Source of the DNA: Symbiodinium natans
Taxonomy: Eukaryota; Sar; Dinophyceae; Suessiales; Symbiodiniaceae
DNA: 64,000 bases
Direction of reading: 5' to 3'
Assembly (NCBI GenBank): GCA_905221605.1
Contig: CAJNDS010002260.1
Coordinates: 135,001 to 199,000 of the forward strand
Shown: positions 61,350 through 64,000 of the stretch, in pieces
Layout of the letters: each line of letters begins with the position of its first letter
How positions within the stretch are numbered: the first letter of the stretch is position 1
Notes under the pieces: generated by a model
Seen by the model: the letters and a program-made list of their open reading frames with translations, nothing else
Databases searched by the model: none
Told to the model about the DNA's origin: nothing
Program-made: the position numbers and the translations under genes

Positions 61350-64000
61350 TTACAAGTTCCGCAGCTGCACCTGTGTCACGGGACATACAGGCGTGACACG
61401 CTTGGCGTGGAAGGATTCCATCAGGGACGTGTCACCCCGGCTGGGCCCATCCGACGGGTTCGACTTCGAAGGTACCCTTGCAGCACTTGCATGCCACATG
61501 AGCGTGGGGGACGTTTCATCGGGGCACTCAAGTAGCAACAACAAATCGCGCCACTGCTTGACAGACGCGGATCCCTTGATAGCAACATCGAGCGCAGCAT
61601 AGTTGTCGACGAACGTTAGCAACCTCCTTCCCTCGAAGTACGACTTCCAGGTGCGGATGCCCACCACGACGGCATAGAGCTCCACTAGGCCGATGACATG
61701 TGACTTCCCATCCGCGCGCCACATTTCCAGCACTGTCTCAGGAACAGCACATCCAAAATACTCAGCCCGCTGACTACGCCCGGGCCACAAGAGCAAGCCT
61801 CCTATGGTGGCAGGCGGGAGACCAAGCTTGGCTTGCCCCTCTTCAAGAGCGCCATCAGTGAACATGAGGAACGGGAGTTCCCCTCGGGAGGCAAGTAAGG
61901 TGCGAGGCCTACCCCGCATGAAGCGTTCCTTCAGAAGGTTCAAAGCCGCTAGACCACTGGGGTCCAGGCTCACAGGTACTTTGGCGGTATGCGCCAAAGC
62001 TCTAACATCATGCAACGCCAAACGCCCCGCTCTCCCCCAAATCTGAGCGTCGGCATACTGAAGTTTGCCGACGAAAGATGGCAGGTGGGCCGGGATGACT
62101 TTCTTGTCGCGGCACGCCGCCTCAAGCACTGGCAACAACTCAGCAACCCGGCTATCCTTATTCTTAACCTGGATTACCCCTTTAGGAGCCCCAGTCAAGT
62201 CTACCTGGACGCCGAGAACTTCCGCCTTCACATCAAAGGGGAGTAGTTTTTCCTTAGCGTGATCGAACCCCAACAACTTTAGAAAACCCACCATGCAGGC
62301 CATGGTCGATGACGCGCACAGGGAGTGCGATATCACCGGGAAGTCGTCGAAGTAGTTCGACCAGCAAAGCCCCAATCGGCACCCCAAGGCGTGGATAAGG
62401 GAACTGCATCGCAAGAAGGACGGGACGCTCGCCGCTCCCCCAAAGGGGAGCGTCTTCATGATGTAGCACTCCAAAGCCATACTCCGAGGGTTCCGGAGGC
62501 ACACGACGGACTTGTTGTGATCGAGCGGAGACAAGGGGAGTTGCTTATACGCTGATTTTAGGTCAAGAGACGACATGCGCAACTCGGCCCCGGCGTCAGA
62601 CCAAGCGTGATGAACCTTACCTGACAGCACCTGGCCTGTGGACAAAGTAAAGCGGTAGGCACCCCTATCCCGGAAGTATGCAACCAAGATGTTAGCCGAC
62701 CACAGCACATGGTCCATGGCAGACAAGGTGACCTTCTCAACACTCGAGAAGCAGGAGTTGACCTCATTCTCACGCAGGTCGTCGATGGGGCGCAGTTTCG
62801 CCCCCTGGCGCACAGCAAACCTCCGCACAGGGAGCCATTCTCCTAGGCGATCACTGACTTCGTCAGGGGAGAAGGGGCCCTCCAGCCACCCTTTAACGTC
62901 GGCCTCCTCACGAGTGATGTCGCACAGCTCTTGAGCGTACTCAGCCATTGGTTCTGACTCCAGCCGCTTCAGAATGCCTTCCCTAATCTCTGGCGCTCTG
63001 CGCATGAGTTGGCACTCATCCTGCGAAGCAACTACCAAGCCAGCCCTGAACACACCCGACTTATTGGCAGGGCCTACGAGTCGGAAACCCTGGCACAGCT
63101 CAGGCAACAAATGCGCGTCCGGCCATTGGACCTCGTCGACAAGATGCGCCAACAAGGCCAGATGTTTCCCTTTCAGTATGCCTTGCACGTCCGGATGCAG
63201 CTGCTCTTTCATAGTCGCATCCTTTTGACGCAGCGACTTTGCCAGATCCTGCCAATGCTTCAAACGTGTCAGCCTCAACTTAGTCAAGTCCATTGGTGAC
63301 AAGGAAAGCTGCTCATGAAGGGCGGTGATCAAGTAGTCTGGCAGGTGGGCCAGCGAGTCGAAAGGGTGCCAAAGCCTCCTCGCCTCTTCTACAAAGGACA
63401 AGGGATCCCAAAACACACCAAAGACACAGAACCACTTACCACCTCCCCTATTCTCGGAACGCAGAAGCTTGCTCCCAGCGGGTAGGAGACCTCTGGGCGT
63501 TTGCAAAGCAGTACGCAGGCATTGCTTGTCGTCGAGAGACGGCGACGCAGGCAAAATGGTGGAGACGGTATGCTGGTACTCGGGGATGACCTGCGGATGC
63601 AGCCGGCCCCGGGGTTGACGATAGGCCCTCGGCACCAGGGGAGCAGCAGAACCTAGGGGAAGCGCCCTCTCACGGCACACGTGTTCAGCAAAATCACAAA
63701 CAGCATGACACAGCTTCGAAGGGTACTCAGCTTCGAGGGCCGTGGCAAAGGACCCATCCGCAGACTGACCCCACGGTTCATGATCATGATCCCCCGGACA
63801 TCTCAAACACAATCCAGGCCATCGATCGCTGCCCAAGAAGCTGGTACGTTTTAAACGCTGGCCCCCAAACGCACATGACTCGCAGTGTGAAAACCGTCCG
63901 AGTTTGACAAGCTCTGCAAAACAAGGCAAGATCCACAGGAGGCTGCCGGTGGGATTCTCCACCATCCAAGGGATACGGCGCTTATGCGCCAGCAGCAGGA
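61350..64000 (-). CDS. Polyprotein: methyltransferase-like tail + reverse transcriptase + RNase H (element 2, 5' partial)
   Basis: The first Met is at 63965, but the frame stays open to the right edge (LLLAHKRRIPW precedes MVENPTGSLLW), so the protein is truncated. Numbered from that Met: residues 2-45, VENPTGSLLW...CESCAFGGQRLKRTSF, resemble the ENPxxSxLW / YGxxxxKxT end of C5-methyltransferase-like domains found in dinoflagellate retroelements. Then CLRCPGDHDHEPW and FATALEAEYPSKLC, shared with element 1. RT: KLRPIDDLREN, SSLDLKSAYKQ (D468), MKTLPFGG, YFDD (D540, D541), FVGKLQYA. RNase H: FTDGAL (D704), VELYAVVVG (E762), FVDNYAA (D787), RVPSKSNPSDGPSR (D839). All catalytic acids are present. 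The stop is 27 bp before the inner terminal repeat. Confidence 0.88.
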   Translation of the reverse strand, partial: LLLAHKRRIPWMVENPTGSLLWILPCFAELVKLGRFSHCESCAFGGQRLKRTSFLGSDRWPGLCLRCPGDHDHEPWGQSADGSFATALEAEYPSKLCHAVCDFAEHVCRERALPLGSAAPLVPRAYRQPRGRLHPQVIPEYQHTVSTILPASPSLDDKQCLRTALQTPRGLLPAGSKLLRSENRGGGKWFCVFGVFWDPLSFVEEARRLWHPFDSLAHLPDYLITALHEQLSLSPMDLTKLRLTRLKHWQDLAKSLRQKDATMKEQLHPDVQGILKGKHLALLAHLVDEVQWPDAHLLPELCQGFRLVGPANKSGVFRAGLVVASQDECQLMRRAPEIREGILKRLESEPMAEYAQELCDITREEADVKGWLEGPFSPDEVSDRLGEWLPVRRFAVRQGAKLRPIDDLRENEVNSCFSSVEKVTLSAMDHVLWSANILVAYFRDRGAYRFTLSTGQVLSGKVHHAWSDAGAELRMSSLDLKSAYKQLPLSPLDHNKSVVCLRNPRSMALECYIMKTLPFGGAASVPSFLRCSSLIHALGCRLGLCWSNYFDDFPVISHSLCASSTMACMVGFLKLLGFDHAKEKLLPFDVKAEVLGVQVDLTGAPKGVIQVKNKDSRVAELLPVLEAACRDKKVIPAHLPSFVGKLQYADAQIWGRAGRLALHDVRALAHTAKVPVSLDPSGLAALNLLKERFMRGRPRTLLASRGELPFLMFTDGALEEGQAKLGLPPATIGGLLLWPGRSQRAEYFGCAVPETVLEMWRADGKSHVIGLVELYAVVVGIRTWKSYFEGRRLLTFVDNYAALDVAIKGSASVKQWRDLLLLLECPDETSPTLMWHASAARVPSKSNPSDGPSRGDTSLMESFHAKRVTPVCPVTQVQLRNL

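Larger units (their letters stand above)
60565..64000 (-). mobile_element. Retroelement 2: second recombinase-type RT element (partial)
   Basis: In transcription order: RT-RNase H polyprotein (continues past the right edge), inner direct repeat 61322-61124, 359-bp spacer, outer direct repeat 60764-60565. The organisation of its 3' end copies that of element 1 although the repeat sequences differ. Its left end truncates the leader ORF of element 1, so it inserted later. Confidence 0.75.

Overview
The window looks like nuclear DNA of a dinoflagellate, probably Symbiodiniaceae-like. The evidence is: introns with GT, GC and GA donors at AG|G-type junctions; pervasive TTTAGGG-type heptamers; gene exons scattered among simple repeats; and GC-rich tyrosine-recombinase retroelements of a type I associate with dinoflagellates. 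There are no prokaryotic operons, ribosome binding sites or CRISPR arrays. The assignment rests on features and family knowledge, not on a database match.

Layout. (1) 0.1-4.7 kb, + strand: exons of a large extracellular-type protein (beta-propeller-like exons, a Thr-rich mucin-like tract, a terminal lamin-tail-like domain), with heptamer arrays in its introns. (2) 4.7-27 kb and 40-49.3 kb: short exons and exon candidates on both strands, separated by dozens of (TTTAGGG)n / (CCCTAAA)n arrays and by small palindromic MITE-like elements. Two genes here can be reconstructed well: a complete LSM6 (78 aa, three exons, 23.8-25.0 kb, - strand) and a secreted coiled-coil protein (18.3-19.9 kb, - strand). 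One intron of the latter is a heptamer array bounded by a 13-bp direct repeat. (3) 27-31.5 kb: two satellite blocks (about 210-bp and about 75-bp units). (4) 33-39 kb: GC-rich decayed sequence with non-LTR (LINE) reverse transcriptase fragments, some inverted, plus a large microsatellite at 36.4-36.9 kb. (5) 49.9-51.2 kb: a complex palindromic repeat and duplications. (6) 51.2-64 kb: no heptamers; two tyrosine-recombinase-type (DIRS/Ngaro-like) retroelements on the - strand, apparently nested.

How the parts fit. Element 1 (52.67-60.56 kb plus an unseen 5' part) encodes, in transcription order, a coiled-coil leader ORF, a tyrosine recombinase with a complete R-K-H-R-W-Y set, a Gag-like CCCH/zinc-knuckle protein, and a polyprotein with a 2-oxoglutarate/Fe(II)-oxygenase-like module before reverse transcriptase and RNase H. 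Element 2 (60.57 kb to beyond 64 kb) encodes a second RT-RNase H polyprotein whose visible N terminus resembles the tail of a C5-methyltransferase-like domain. It interrupts the leader ORF of element 1. Both end in a direct repeat-spacer-direct repeat arrangement.

The main novelties to examine are the telomere-type arrays that serve as introns and the retroelements carrying DNA/RNA-modification-like domains.
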